Assembly (NCBI GenBank): GCA_014237395.1
Contig: JABZFP010000039.1
Span: forward strand, 1-52,247
Length of the DNA: 52,247 nt
Origin: Desulfobacteraceae bacterium
Lineage (GTDB): Bacteria; Desulfobacterota; Desulfobacteria; Desulfobacterales; UBA5852
Direction: 5' to 3'
Below the pieces are notes generated by a model. It was not told where the DNA came from and did no database searches. It saw only the letters and a program-made list of their open reading frames with translations. Each line of letters begins with the position of its first letter. Position 1 is the stretch's first letter. Shown in pieces: positions 8,236 to 17,543 of the stretch. Made by a program: the position numbers and the translations under genes.

Positions 8236-8972
8236 TGATTATACCGGCAGTGGATATCAAAGACGGGCGTTGTGTTCGCCTCCTGCAAGGCATGATGGAC
8301 CGTGAAACTGTTTTTTCGGATGATCCGGCGGCAATGGCGCAGCGTTGGGAAGCCTTGGGGGCGGAGCTCATCCATCTGGTCGATTTAAACGGGGCCGTCG
8401 ACAAAAAACCCCGTAATTTACCTGTTATCGAAAGCATATTGGCCGGTGTTAAGACCCCTGTTCAACTGGGTGGGGGGATTCGGGATATGGCCACCATTGA
8501 AAATTATCTCCAACTTGGTGTGGCGCGCATTGTTTTAGGTACCGAAGCGATTCGTAACCCGGACCTTGTTATCCAGGCCGCCCGCTCTTTTCCTGAGCGC
8601 ATTGTCGTCGGCATCGACGCTCGCAATGGCTATGTTGCCATCGAGGGATGGACGGAGACGACCGGAACCACCGCTATTGATCTGGCGCGTCGTTTTGAGG
8701 ACATCGGTATTGCGGCCATCAATTTTACAGATATCCATCGGGATGGCATGCAAAGCGGTCCGAATCTGGAGGCAACCCGGCAGTTGGCCGAGGCGGTTGC
8801 GATACCCGTAGTGGCCTCCGGGGGCGTATCCACCATCGATGATATCCGCAATCTGCTGCCGCTGGAAACCGTCGGTGTCCAGGGTGTCATCACCGGTAAA
8901 GCGCTTTATAGTGGTTCATTGGATCTCAAGGAGGCCATTGACCTTGCGCGGCACGGCGAAACCCTTCCATAA
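8232..8972 (+). CDS. hisA: Phosphoribosylformimino-5-aminoimidazole carboxamide ribotide isomerase
   Basis: HisA is the (beta/alpha)8 isomerase of histidine biosynthesis. The N-terminus IIPAVDIKDGRCVRLLQG has the catalytic aspartate of the first strand. PVQLGGGIRDM and PVVASGGVSTIDDI are the two phosphate-binding loops, and NFTDIHRDGMQSGPN holds the second catalytic aspartate. Length (246 aa) is normal. Translation is coupled to the preceding lipoprotein gene by a four-base overlap. Confidence 0.95.
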   Translation: MMIIPAVDIKDGRCVRLLQGMMDRETVFSDDPAAMAQRWEALGAELIHLVDLNGAVDKKPRNLPVIESILAGVKTPVQLGGGIRDMATIENYLQLGVARIVLGTEAIRNPDLVIQAARSFPERIVVGIDARNGYVAIEGWTETTGTTAIDLARRFEDIGIAAINFTDIHRDGMQSGPNLEATRQLAEAVAIPVVASGGVSTIDDIRNLLPLETVGVQGVITGKALYSGSLDLKEAIDLARHGETLP

Positions 8973-9268
8973 GCTTCATTGGCTGATATTTCGCCCAAAT
9001 CCCCATTATTCGTCATCGAGTACATAACATGAGATCCGATGGCGGCCGGCATCGAAGGCGATCTGCCGGTGGTCGGACAGCATATTTTAGGTTGACAAAA
9101 ATAAACGGCTAATCTATCTAACTGCGTTTAAATAATTTTTAATATGGCACTGTGGGAATCACTGTGACCCGAGTGAAATATAAAACGCAGCCGGTCAAGC
9201 TTCATCCCATCTAACCCCCCCCATCCATTCGTTTATCCACTCGCTTTACCGCCGGGAGGAATCACTGG
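8973..9268. other. Intergenic region upstream of dnaG
   Basis: No gene is seen. It contains a perfect -35 box, an AT-rich segment around 9120-9150, and the dnaG ribosome site at 9254-9260. It is the probable promoter region of the dnaG-rpoD operon. Confidence 0.6.
9092..9120 (+). promoter_or_regulatory. Candidate sigma-70 promoter for dnaG-rpoD
   Basis: TTGACA at 9092-9097, a 17 bp spacer and TATCTA at 9115-9120. The -35 is perfect and the -10 is poor (three of six). The location, 150 bases upstream of dnaG in otherwise non-coding DNA, supports it. Confidence 0.45.
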
Positions 9269-11092
9269 TTGGCGCCTTTCATACCGGAAGAAAAAATCGC
9301 AGAAATAAAGGATGCATGCAATATCGTCGATGTGGTGGGTGAGACGGTTTTGCTAAAAAAAGCCGGTAAAAACTATCTGGGACTTTGCCCCTTTCACGCT
9401 GAAAAGACGCCTTCTTTTACCGTCAGCCCCGACAAGCAGATGTTTTACTGTTTTGGATGCGGCGAGGGCGGCAACGTATTCAGTTTCCTGATGAAACAGC
9501 AGGGGACCTCGTTTCCGGAAACGGTCAAACTCCTGGCCGAACGAACCGGTGTGGCACTACCGGAACAACGCCAGACACCGGAACAGAAGCGCCGCCTGAG
9601 TGAGCGGGAGGCCATTTTAGATCTCAACGACTTGACGGTGGGGCTCTATCAAAAAACGTTGCAGCGTGATCCCCGCGGTCAGGCCGCACGCGATTATCTC
9701 AGCAAGCGCGGGTTCCGACCGGAGGTCATCGAGGCCTATCGGATCGGGTTTGCGCCGGCCGGCTGGGACAATCTAGCACGGTATTTCGAGCGTCGCGGCG
9801 TTCCATTGGACGTGGCATACAAGGCGGGGCTGGTGGCCCCCCGGCGGCAAGGGCAGGGCTATTATGACCGCTTTCGCGAGCGGATTATATTTCCGATTGC
9901 GAACCATCGCGGCAAGGTGATCGCTTTCGGTGGGCGGGTGCTTGATGATGCCCTGCCCAAATATTTGAATTCACCGGAAACCGAGGTTTACCGCAAGAGC
10001 CATTCGCTGTACGGCCTGGATATTGCCCAGGCACATTGCAGAGCCGCAGAACTGGTTTATATTGTTGAAGGTTATTTCGATGCTATCGCGTTGTATCAGA
10101 ACGGAATTCGAAACGCGGTTGGCACGTTGGGGACAGCCCTGACAAATCACCATGTCCGTATGCTGCGGGGATATATCGGCCAAACAGGCCGTGCGATTTT
10201 GGTTTTTGATTCGGACGACGCCGGCATCAAGGCCGCACACCGCAGCATCGAGATTTTTGCGCGGGAATTCGTCGATGCCCGTATTCTGGTGCTGCCCCCC
10301 GGGCATGACCCGGATACGTTCATGACGAAATTCGGCCCTGAGGCGTTTATCGAAAAGGCCCAAAAAGCCAAGGGTATCATGCCGTTTTTGATCGATGCCG
10401 CGATTGAGCGGCATGGAACCAGCATGGAGGGGCGTATCAAGACGCTGGGGGATGTCGCCGAACCGATGGCCGCTTTCGAGGATCCCGTGGCACGGTCGGT
10501 TTATATCAAGTATTTATCGGAACGGGTCGATATTGACGAAGCGGCCATTCTGGAGAAAATCCGTCAAATGGCACCCATATCCGCGTCTGGTTCGCCCCAA
10601 GGGCAATCTGGTCGGCCTGGCGCGATACCAACTATGCCACCGAAAATTTCTGGTGGCAGCCGCTTAGAACGTCAATTGGTGGCGATGATGCTGCAGTACC
10701 CAGACATTCTGCCGGAAATCCGCAAACAGAATGTCGTTGCCCTGATCAATGATCCGGCATTGCGAATGATCGGGCAAGAAATATTGGGGGAGAGAGATCC
10801 CGGCAGCCAACATAATGAATATTCGAAAGAAGTGTCGCCTGACGACGTCCGTAGCATCAAGGCGAATCTGAGCGTCCAGGATGAAAACTGGGAGTATAAT
10901 GGGTGCTTGGGGTTGATTAAACAGTTTATCGCCAGCAAAAGCCACCACGCCAAGGATGATCTGGAGGAACAAATCCGACAGGCTGAAAATGACAATGATT
11001 TTAATCGAGTCGCTCAGTTGCTTCGGGAAAAAAATGATCGGGCCGTCAAGTATGATAAACTAAAAATGGAAATTCAAAAGAGATCAAACTAA
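9269..11092 (+). CDS. dnaG: DNA primase
   Basis: The 607-residue primase makes RNA primers at the replication fork. The N-terminal CHC2 zinc domain (CPFHAEKTPSF and FYCFGCGEGGNVF, about residues 40-65) is followed by the DnaG catalytic core. Its Toprim metal-binding region has YIVEGYFDAIALYQNG and LVFDSDDAGIKAA. A less conserved C-terminal domain (about 470-607) would bind the DnaB helicase. Translation begins at TTG (9269), which is supported by GGGAGGA eight bases upstream and by the match to family N-termini (FIPEEKIAEIKDACNIVDVV). rpoD follows after 85 bases, the classical macromolecular synthesis operon order but without rpsU. Confidence 0.95.
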   Translation: MAPFIPEEKIAEIKDACNIVDVVGETVLLKKAGKNYLGLCPFHAEKTPSFTVSPDKQMFYCFGCGEGGNVFSFLMKQQGTSFPETVKLLAERTGVALPEQRQTPEQKRRLSEREAILDLNDLTVGLYQKTLQRDPRGQAARDYLSKRGFRPEVIEAYRIGFAPAGWDNLARYFERRGVPLDVAYKAGLVAPRRQGQGYYDRFRERIIFPIANHRGKVIAFGGRVLDDALPKYLNSPETEVYRKSHSLYGLDIAQAHCRAAELVYIVEGYFDAIALYQNGIRNAVGTLGTALTNHHVRMLRGYIGQTGRAILVFDSDDAGIKAAHRSIEIFAREFVDARILVLPPGHDPDTFMTKFGPEAFIEKAQKAKGIMPFLIDAAIERHGTSMEGRIKTLGDVAEPMAAFEDPVARSVYIKYLSERVDIDEAAILEKIRQMAPISASGSPQGQSGRPGAIPTMPPKISGGSRLERQLVAMMLQYPDILPEIRKQNVVALINDPALRMIGQEILGERDPGSQHNEYSKEVSPDDVRSIKANLSVQDENWEYNGCLGLIKQFIASKSHHAKDDLEEQIRQAENDNDFNRVAQLLREKNDRAVKYDKLKMEIQKRSN

Positions 11093-11177
11093 AGGGCCGG
11101 TCAAGCCGTCACATGAGCGAGTCACAGTAACAATTTTTTAAGTGCATCAATACCACGTATGCGGGAGGCAAGTTTTT

Positions 11178-13412
11178 ATGGCAAAGAAAGCCGCGGCAAA
11201 GACAGAAGAATCCGCCAAGCAGAAAAAGACGACGACAGCCAAGGCCAAGACGACTAAAAAGGCCAAGGCAGATAAGCGGAAAAAGCCGGCGGCGGCTAAA
11301 CCGCGCACCACCAAGTCTTCGAAAAAAGAAGCTGCAAAAAATAAGGAAACCCAAAAGGCGACCGCCGAATCCATGACGTCTTCCAAAACCGCTAAAACAG
11401 CGGCGAAAAAGAAGGCAACCAACGTTAAAAAAGCGACCTCCGCCAAGAAAACAGCCGCTAAAAAGAAGGCGGTATCGAAGAAAAAAGTTGAGGCTCGAAA
11501 AACGGACAATCACAAATCTTCGCCTCCAAAAAAGACAGCCAAATCAAAAAAAGCCAAGGCAACCAAAAAAGCCGCTCGACCCAATGTTTCCCCTGCCAAG
11601 AAGGACGAAACCTCAAAACCCGCTGTCAAGGAAACGACTGCCGCCAAGAACGCACCGCAAAAAGCGAGTGTCGACGACGGGAAGGATGCTGTCGTCCAGG
11701 TATTAGAGACATTGGTGGCCAAGGGCAAAGCCCAGGGATTTTTGACCTACAACGAGATCAATCAGGTCCTTCCCGATGAACTGATGTCGCCCAACCAGAT
11801 CGACGATACGCTGATGATGTTCGATGAATACGACATCGAGGTCTTGGATGAGGAAAAACAGAGCCTGACGGGCAAAACTAAAAACATTGCGGACGGAAAA
11901 GTCCCGATGGCTGATGCCGGGCTTACGGATTTTGGCAGTGTTACGGATCCCGTGAAGATGTATCTGCGTGAAATGGGTAATGTAACCTTGCTGAGCCGCG
12001 AGGGCGAGGTCGAAATTGCCAAAAAAATCGAGGCCGGCGAGCAGGAAGTGTTGCGAGCGCTTTTGGATACGACTACGGCGGTTGACTGCATTATGGAGTT
12101 GGGGAACCATATCCTGAGCGGCGCCTTGCGTCCCAAAAACGTTTTGCGTGATATCGATGAGGGGGATAACGTTGTCGATGAAGATGAACAGACGAACCGT
12201 TTTCTGCAAACGATCGACGCCATCCGCGCCATCAACGAGGAAAATCGTACGTTTCGGGAAAAACTTTTTCGGTCGGATGCCAAGGCCGATGAACAGCGCC
12301 GTATTCGACGGGCGATATCCCGTCGAACGCAGAAAATTTTCAGCCTGCTGAAAGACTGGCGATTGGAAAGCGGCATCGTTGAAAAAATGGAAACGATCAT
12401 TCGCAATCAGATCGAGTGGTTTGAATCCCGCAACAAAACTATCGCAATCTATGCCGACGTTGTGGATGCCCCCATCAATGAATTGCGCGACAATCTGGCT
12501 TCGGAAACCCGGTTTGTCAAATGGGCCAAGGTCCGTGTCGATTTGACCCACAAGGAGCTGGGTCTGATCTACAAGGAATTGTGTGATGTCCGCGACCAGT
12601 TGGAGGAAAAAGAAAGCCAGATCAACGCCAATAACCGCATTCTCAAACGGATTATCACCAGTGTCGATGACGGGCGGGTTCGGGCCAAGCTGGCTAAAAG
12701 CGAGTTGACCAAAGCCAATCTGCGGCTCGTGGTGAGCATTGCCAAGAAGTATACGAATCGCGGTTTGCAGTTTCTCGATCTCATCCAGGAAGGGAATATC
12801 GGCCTGATGAAGGCCGTTGATAAATTTGAATACCGAAGGGGGTATAAATTCAGCACCTATGCCACCTGGTGGATTCGTCAGGCAATTACCCGGGCCATTG
12901 CCGACCAGGCCCGTACGATTCGGATTCCCGTCCACATGATTGAAACCATCAACAAACTGATTCGGACCTCGCGTTATCTGGTGCAGGAACAGGGGCGTGA
13001 ACCTTCCCCGGAAGAAATTGCTGAAAAAATGGAAATCCCGCTTGAAAAAGTGCGCAAAGTCTTAAAGATCGCACGTGAACCCATTTCGCTGGAGACACCC
13101 ATCGGGGAAGAGGAAGACAGCCATCTTGGCGATTTCATCGAGGACAAGAAATTTATGCTGCCTTCCGACGCGGCGGTTAGCCTCAATTTGGCGGAGCAAA
13201 CCCGCAAGGTACTGGCAACGTTAACGCCGCGGGAAGAAAAGGTGTTGCGTATGCGGTTCGGGATCGGGGAGAAGGCGGACCATACGCTTGAAGAAGTGGG
13301 GCAGGATTTCGCTGTGACGCGCGAGCGCATTCGCCAGATTGAAGCCAAGGCGCTGCGTAAGCTTCGTCACCCGACCCGCAGTCGAAAACTGAAATACTTT
13401 ATCGAGAGTTGA
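11178..13412 (+). CDS. rpoD: RNA polymerase primary sigma factor with lysine-rich N-terminal tail
   Basis: The 744-residue protein is the housekeeping sigma-70. Region 1.1 begins near residue 172 (VVQVLETLVAKGKAQGFLTY); region 1.2 has DPVKMYLREMGNVTLLSREGE; regions 2.1-2.4 have NLRLVVSIAKKYTNRGLQFLDLIQEGNIGLMKAVDKFEYRRG-type sequence and TYATWWIRQAITRAI; region 4.2 has TLEEVGQDFAVTRERIRQIEAKALRKLRHP. The first 165 or so residues are a low-complexity tail of lysine, alanine, threonine and serine (AAAKKK/KKTAAKK units) that E. coli RpoD lacks. The start at 11178 has GGGAGG (11163-11168); the longer upstream frame has none. It sits directly downstream of dnaG. Confidence 0.95.
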   Translation: MAKKAAAKTEESAKQKKTTTAKAKTTKKAKADKRKKPAAAKPRTTKSSKKEAAKNKETQKATAESMTSSKTAKTAAKKKATNVKKATSAKKTAAKKKAVSKKKVEARKTDNHKSSPPKKTAKSKKAKATKKAARPNVSPAKKDETSKPAVKETTAAKNAPQKASVDDGKDAVVQVLETLVAKGKAQGFLTYNEINQVLPDELMSPNQIDDTLMMFDEYDIEVLDEEKQSLTGKTKNIADGKVPMADAGLTDFGSVTDPVKMYLREMGNVTLLSREGEVEIAKKIEAGEQEVLRALLDTTTAVDCIMELGNHILSGALRPKNVLRDIDEGDNVVDEDEQTNRFLQTIDAIRAINEENRTFREKLFRSDAKADEQRRIRRAISRRTQKIFSLLKDWRLESGIVEKMETIIRNQIEWFESRNKTIAIYADVVDAPINELRDNLASETRFVKWAKVRVDLTHKELGLIYKELCDVRDQLEEKESQINANNRILKRIITSVDDGRVRAKLAKSELTKANLRLVVSIAKKYTNRGLQFLDLIQEGNIGLMKAVDKFEYRRGYKFSTYATWWIRQAITRAIADQARTIRIPVHMIETINKLIRTSRYLVQEQGREPSPEEIAEKMEIPLEKVRKVLKIAREPISLETPIGEEEDSHLGDFIEDKKFMLPSDAAVSLNLAEQTRKVLATLTPREEKVLRMRFGIGEKADHTLEEVGQDFAVTRERIRQIEAKALRKLRHPTRSRKLKYFIES

Positions 13413-13480
13413 AAATCTTGGGGGGGCGGTCATGGTTGTCCGATCGGTTTGAACGCCCCCAGGTCGCTTTGCGTCACGGC

Positions 13481-13509
13481 TTGACAAAACCAATAGAGGC
13501 AGATAGTAC
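13481..13509 (+). promoter_or_regulatory. Promoter for tRNA-Met
   Basis: Perfect TTGACA (13481-13486), exactly 17 bases, then TAGTAC (13504-13509). The predicted start near 13516 lies 20 bases before the mature tRNA 5' end. Confidence 0.6.
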
Positions 13510-13535
13510 AGATGACGCTCTTTCGGGAGCCATGC

Positions 13536-13608
13536 GGGCCCATAGCTCAGCTGGCAGAGCCACCGGCTCATAACCGGTAGGTCCCTGGTTCGATCCCAGG
13601 TGGGCCCA
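13536..13608 (+). tRNA. tRNA-Met (anticodon CAU)
   Basis: The 73 bases fold as a complete cloverleaf. The acceptor stem GGGCCCA pairs with TGGGCCC and leaves A as discriminator. The D stem is GCTC/GAGC, the anticodon stem ACCGG/CCGGT encloses CTCATAA (anticodon 13569-13571), and the T arm is CCTGG-TTCGATC-CCAGG. CCA is not encoded. The acceptor is fully paired and the anticodon stem lacks the GGG/CCC of initiator tRNA, so this is an elongator methionine tRNA; a lysidine-modified tRNA-Ile2 has the same anticodon and is the alternative. Confidence 0.92.
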
Positions 13609-13736
13609 TTTATTTTTTGCGGTATGGTGCCGAATCAGGCGCCGGCGTAGTGGATGAGGGTATGATCGGTATGGACGAGGAGCGTTGTAAAATTTTCAAG
13701 GGGGCCACAACATTGCCTCCGACCGATGACTCCGAA

Positions 13737-13769
13737 AGGCGTGGTTCACTCAGGGACCACGCCTTTTTT
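13737..13769 (+). terminator. Rho-independent terminator
   Basis: A nine-base-pair perfect stem (AGGCGTGGT / ACCACGCCT) with a ten-base loop is followed by a run of T residues. It would end the tRNA transcript, and possibly dnaG-rpoD readthrough, 30 bases before the next gene. Confidence 0.85.
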
Positions 13770-13798
13770 GCATCTGCAAAACGGGGTGTCACGGCCTG

Positions 13799-14602
13799 AT
13801 GGATGCCACCGTCAACGATGTTCTTATGGCGCTCGAAACCATTGCGCCGGCAGCGCTGGCTGAATCGTGGGATAATGTCGGCTTGCAGGTTGGCAGTCGC
13901 CAATGGCCGGTCAAACGGGTGCTGACCGCGTTAGACCTCACCCCGGAGGTTATGGCCGAAGCGCGCCATCGCCAGGCCGATGCTTTGGTGATGCATCACC
14001 CGCTTATTTTCAGCCCCTTGCGCGCGGTCGATTTGGATACGCCGGTGGGGGGCTGTTTGCAGGAATTATTGCACCACCAAATTGCCGTTATGTCGGCCCA
14101 TACCAACCTGGACAGTGTAACCGGCGGCGTGAACGATGTCCTGGCGTCATACTTGAAGGTCGATCATCTGACCGTATTGCAACCCCTGGCGGCGCAACCG
14201 AATTGCGGATTAGGCCGCGTCGGCAGCCTGCCGGATCGAACAACGCTGGCGGATCTTGCGGTTGCCATCAAATCCCGGATGGTCTTACCGCACATCCGGT
14301 TTGCCGGTAACCCGCACCTGTCGATTCAGCGTGTCGCGCTTTGTTCCGGCAGTGGGTCGGGTCTGTTGGATGCTTTTTTTGCTTCCGGTGCCCAGGTTTA
14401 CATTACCGGTGACGTCCGTTATCACGAGGCCCGGGAGGTCGAGGCCCGCGGGCTGGGCGTGATCGATATCGGTCACTATGAATCGGAACATATCATTTTA
14501 GAATCACTTGCGAAGCAGTTGGCGGATCAGTTGGCTGCCGGAGGCCTGGATGTCACCGTGGCCGCTTGCTTGAATGAGCAGGCACCGTTTAAGACGGTTT
14601 GA
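13799..14602 (+). CDS. Nif3-like dinuclear metal-centre protein (YbgI/DUF34 family)
   Basis: The 267-residue protein has the conserved metal-binding motifs of the Nif3/YbgI family: ADALVMHHPLIFSPL with the paired histidines, MSAHTNLDS, and the C-terminal GHYESEHIILE supplying His and Glu. SGSGSGLL and DVRYHEARE are further family signatures. Members form hexameric toroids with two metal ions per subunit; proposed roles include GTP cyclohydrolase-I-like or metal chaperone activity, but the function is not settled. The gene is followed by the zinc-ribbon protein, a pairing I recall from other proteobacteria. The ATG at 13799 matches the family N-terminus (VNDVLMALETIAP). Confidence 0.9.
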   Translation: MDATVNDVLMALETIAPAALAESWDNVGLQVGSRQWPVKRVLTALDLTPEVMAEARHRQADALVMHHPLIFSPLRAVDLDTPVGGCLQELLHHQIAVMSAHTNLDSVTGGVNDVLASYLKVDHLTVLQPLAAQPNCGLGRVGSLPDRTTLADLAVAIKSRMVLPHIRFAGNPHLSIQRVALCSGSGSGLLDAFFASGAQVYITGDVRYHEAREVEARGLGVIDIGHYESEHIILESLAKQLADQLAAGGLDVTVAACLNEQAPFKTV

Positions 14603-14750
14603 TGGCCTTTTTCGATGGATACGGCTTCTGCTGTTGTGCGGAACGAAAAAAATGAATTGAACCCTTGATCCGTGGTTCCCGTGCTTTCCGGAGGCGGATA
14701 CCGGGCGAACGCACCGCGGAGAAATCATGCTAAGGAGTGCCTGAAAGACG

Positions 14751-15473
14751 ATGACAGCAATTACCCGAGCACAGTTGGAAACGCTTTTAAACCTTCAAGA
14801 AATCGAGATCCAGAAAAAGGCGGTTCAAAGCATTCTCGATGCCGTGGCGGAGAAAATCGCCGCTCTGGATAAAGAGTTGAGTGCGTTTACAAAGACCATC
14901 GAGAAGGAAAAACAGGCCCTGTCGGCGTTGCAGGAGCAATACCGTGAACTCGAGGAGCAGGTTCATGTAAACACCGCGCTTATTGGCAAAATCGAAGAGA
15001 AACGCCGATCTGTCAAAACCAACCGCGAATATCAATCGCTTCTCAAGGAAGAAGAACAACTGCGGGCGCGCAAATCGCAGATCGAAGATGAGATGCTCGA
15101 ATGCATGTCGGAGATGGAAACGCTCGGCCAGAAGATCAGCGCTCAGGAGGAGGAGCATCGTCAGCTCGATGACCAGGTCACATCGGATAAAAAGGCCGTG
15201 ACATTGGAAGCTTCGGAAAGTGAAACGCGGTTTGCCGACCTTACCCGTGAAGTGAAAGCGGTGGAAGCCGACCTGACACCGGAGTTGTTCAAGGCCTTTG
15301 TCAACGTAAAAAAAATGTGCCCGGATGGCAAGGCATTGGCCCCTGCGCGCAATTCAATCTGTATGGGCTGCCACATGAATATCCCTCCCCAGACCTACAA
15401 TGAGCTGCAGCGGTTTGACAGCTTGAAATTGTGCCCCTTCTGTAATAGAATTCTGTATTGGGATAACGCCTGA
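14751..15473 (+). CDS. Coiled-coil protein with C-terminal C4 zinc ribbon (DUF164-like)
   Basis: The 240-residue protein is an almost continuous helical hairpin or coiled coil (about 1-190, rich in E, K, Q and L) that ends in a zinc ribbon. The four cysteines lie in CMGCHMNIPP and LCPFCNRILYW. This architecture is typical of the DUF164/zf-RING_7 family, commonly found next to nif3-like genes as here; the function is unknown, with nucleic-acid binding suggested for the ribbon. A clear AAGGAG precedes the ATG. The stop is 205 bases before the RNase P RNA. Confidence 0.9.
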   Translation: MTAITRAQLETLLNLQEIEIQKKAVQSILDAVAEKIAALDKELSAFTKTIEKEKQALSALQEQYRELEEQVHVNTALIGKIEEKRRSVKTNREYQSLLKEEEQLRARKSQIEDEMLECMSEMETLGQKISAQEEEHRQLDDQVTSDKKAVTLEASESETRFADLTREVKAVEADLTPELFKAFVNVKKMCPDGKALAPARNSICMGCHMNIPPQTYNELQRFDSLKLCPFCNRILYWDNA

Positions 15474-15677
15474 AATATATCAAGTGCCCGTCCATAAATG
15501 GCCAATTTGCCCGACCCGCCGAAGGCGGATAACTATCGGCGTTGCGCGAAAAATGGATTCCTCGGAATATCCCCCTAAGGCCTGCGGTTACATTTTTTGC
15601 GCGCCTTGATCTGAACCCAATTTGCCGATTTCGGGATGGGCACGAACGATTGACAGGATGGCGCGTGCGGCAACCGG

Positions 15678-16051
<374 letters not shown>

Positions 16052-16145
16052 CCTTTTTTTTACTGCTTACCGTATGTCGCCAGCCATTTGGGCGGCAGCG
16101 AACGGTATGGTCCCTATTAACGTAATCCTTTAATAGTGTGGTTGA

Positions 16146-17453
16146 ATGGAAGATACCCAAGAATACATCATATCGTTTCGAGAAAAGGTGCGCATTTTTT
16201 CACATGATTATCTGCGCTGCTGTGAATACATCATCGCATCGAACGGTGACCGACGTTTTTTCACCAAAAAGCTTTATTCCAAATTGATCGGTACGACGCA
16301 GCTGATGGAAGATTTTCTCGACTTCCACGGAGCGAAAAATAACAACGACTGGTACTATTACCGCGAGCTGACGGCAACGACGCGTCATCTCAGTTTGGGC
16401 GCCTATTCGCAGAAACATATCACCAATCGCCTTGTTTACTACGACCTCCCCGATTCCGAAGCATTTGAGATTCAGGGCGAACGGACACTGGATTTTTTGA
16501 ATGCCTGTCTGTGCAAACTAGCGCCGGCGATCATTGCCGAGGCCGCACGCCTGGATATCCCGGCACCGGCCAAAGGTTTTGACCCGACCAAGTTTCCCAG
16601 CATCACATCGACCGACTTGCTGGACTACGATATCGATGATGAAAACAAAGATATACAAAAGAAACACATCGTAAAAATCGCCAGTGAATTTCTGAGTATT
16701 GCCCAGAATTTCGATCAACTTGGTTTTTATGAACCTTACCCCGTTGATGCTCTGGCCACGATCGTGCCCACCAAGGTCAATGAGGTCGAGATTCGACGAT
16801 TCGAGATGCTGGTCCATAATCTGCAGTCCAGTTTTGACTCCTATGTCATTCAGGGTGGTTACCGGTTCGGGAATCGCAAACTCAAACAGTTGCGCAGCTA
16901 TTTTTCCGTCGTATTTCATCTCCTGCAGATGATCGGGCGGCTGCTTCATTTTTATGAACGGCATCAGCACCGGACCAGTTTCAAAAACATCTATCAGCAG
17001 GTTCAGGAGCGGCTTTCCAAACTGGTCGTGCCGGAAGAGCTTCTGGACCGCACGATCAATTACGGCCTTTTCTATGCCTGCCATTTTCTGACCACCGGAA
17101 AACAATTGGCGCGTGAAATCCTCAATGAAAATATCGAGCGTGGCGCCATCACCGTCGGCATTCCCGTGAAGCTTGGTTTCCATAGCCGACCCAGCTTGCT
17201 GGTCGCCAAAATCGTTCAGTATTTTGGCGGACAGGTGGAATTGTGCATCGGAGAGGATCGCTTCGATGCCAGCAGTGTCCTGGATATCCAGTGGGCGGGC
17301 GGGAAAATCAACAAGGAAAACATTAAGGAAGTTGTTTTCGAGGGGGACGTGAGGGCACTTCAGGACATCGAAATTCTGGCCGGTGTCAATTATGGTGAAG
17401 ACACCATGGGAAAAGGCGTTCCTTTGCCGAAAGAGCTTCTTTATTTACGTTAA
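16146..17453 (+). CDS. Large protein with C-terminal HPr-like domain
   Basis: The 435-residue protein has an unrecognised, mostly helical N-terminal region (about 1-330) and a C-terminal domain (about 337-425) that matches HPr, the phosphocarrier of the PTS. The active-site motif reads GFHSRPSLLVAKIV, with His346 and the neighbouring Arg and Pro at the positions of HPr His15, Arg17 and Pro18. DASSVLDIQW holds a serine where HPr has regulatory Ser46, and DIEILAGVNYGED closes the domain. The N-terminal part has no membrane segment. I infer a phosphorylation-responsive regulatory protein rather than a sugar-transport component, because no PTS permease is in the window. It stands between rnpB and ispD. 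Confidence 0.8.
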   Translation: MEDTQEYIISFREKVRIFSHDYLRCCEYIIASNGDRRFFTKKLYSKLIGTTQLMEDFLDFHGAKNNNDWYYYRELTATTRHLSLGAYSQKHITNRLVYYDLPDSEAFEIQGERTLDFLNACLCKLAPAIIAEAARLDIPAPAKGFDPTKFPSITSTDLLDYDIDDENKDIQKKHIVKIASEFLSIAQNFDQLGFYEPYPVDALATIVPTKVNEVEIRRFEMLVHNLQSSFDSYVIQGGYRFGNRKLKQLRSYFSVVFHLLQMIGRLLHFYERHQHRTSFKNIYQQVQERLSKLVVPEELLDRTINYGLFYACHFLTTGKQLAREILNENIERGAITVGIPVKLGFHSRPSLLVAKIVQYFGGQVELCIGEDRFDASSVLDIQWAGGKINKENIKEVVFEGDVRALQDIEILAGVNYGEDTMGKGVPLPKELLYLR

Positions 17454-17543
17454 ATCCACCAGGATGGACGTTGTCCTGTTTGCCGTCGGCCTGCGAGAGG
17501 CCCCGGCAGCTTATAACCTCTTCCCCTTTCAATAAGAAACCTT

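Noticed and set aside
11109..11513. Low-complexity hydrophobic minus-strand frames opposite rpoD
   Set aside because: They are the reverse complement of the lysine/alanine tail of rpoD; their phenylalanine and leucine richness follows from AAG/AAA codons.
11703..12935. 410-codon minus-strand frame
   Set aside because: It is the shadow of the strongly conserved rpoD frame and has no homologous features of its own.
13687..13703. TGTAAAA near the tRNA-Met terminator as another activator site
   Set aside because: The second arm does not match GACA, and no sigma-54 promoter is within 150 bases.
13617..13799. 60-codon frame after tRNA-Met
   Set aside because: It runs through the intrinsic terminator and lacks a ribosome site.
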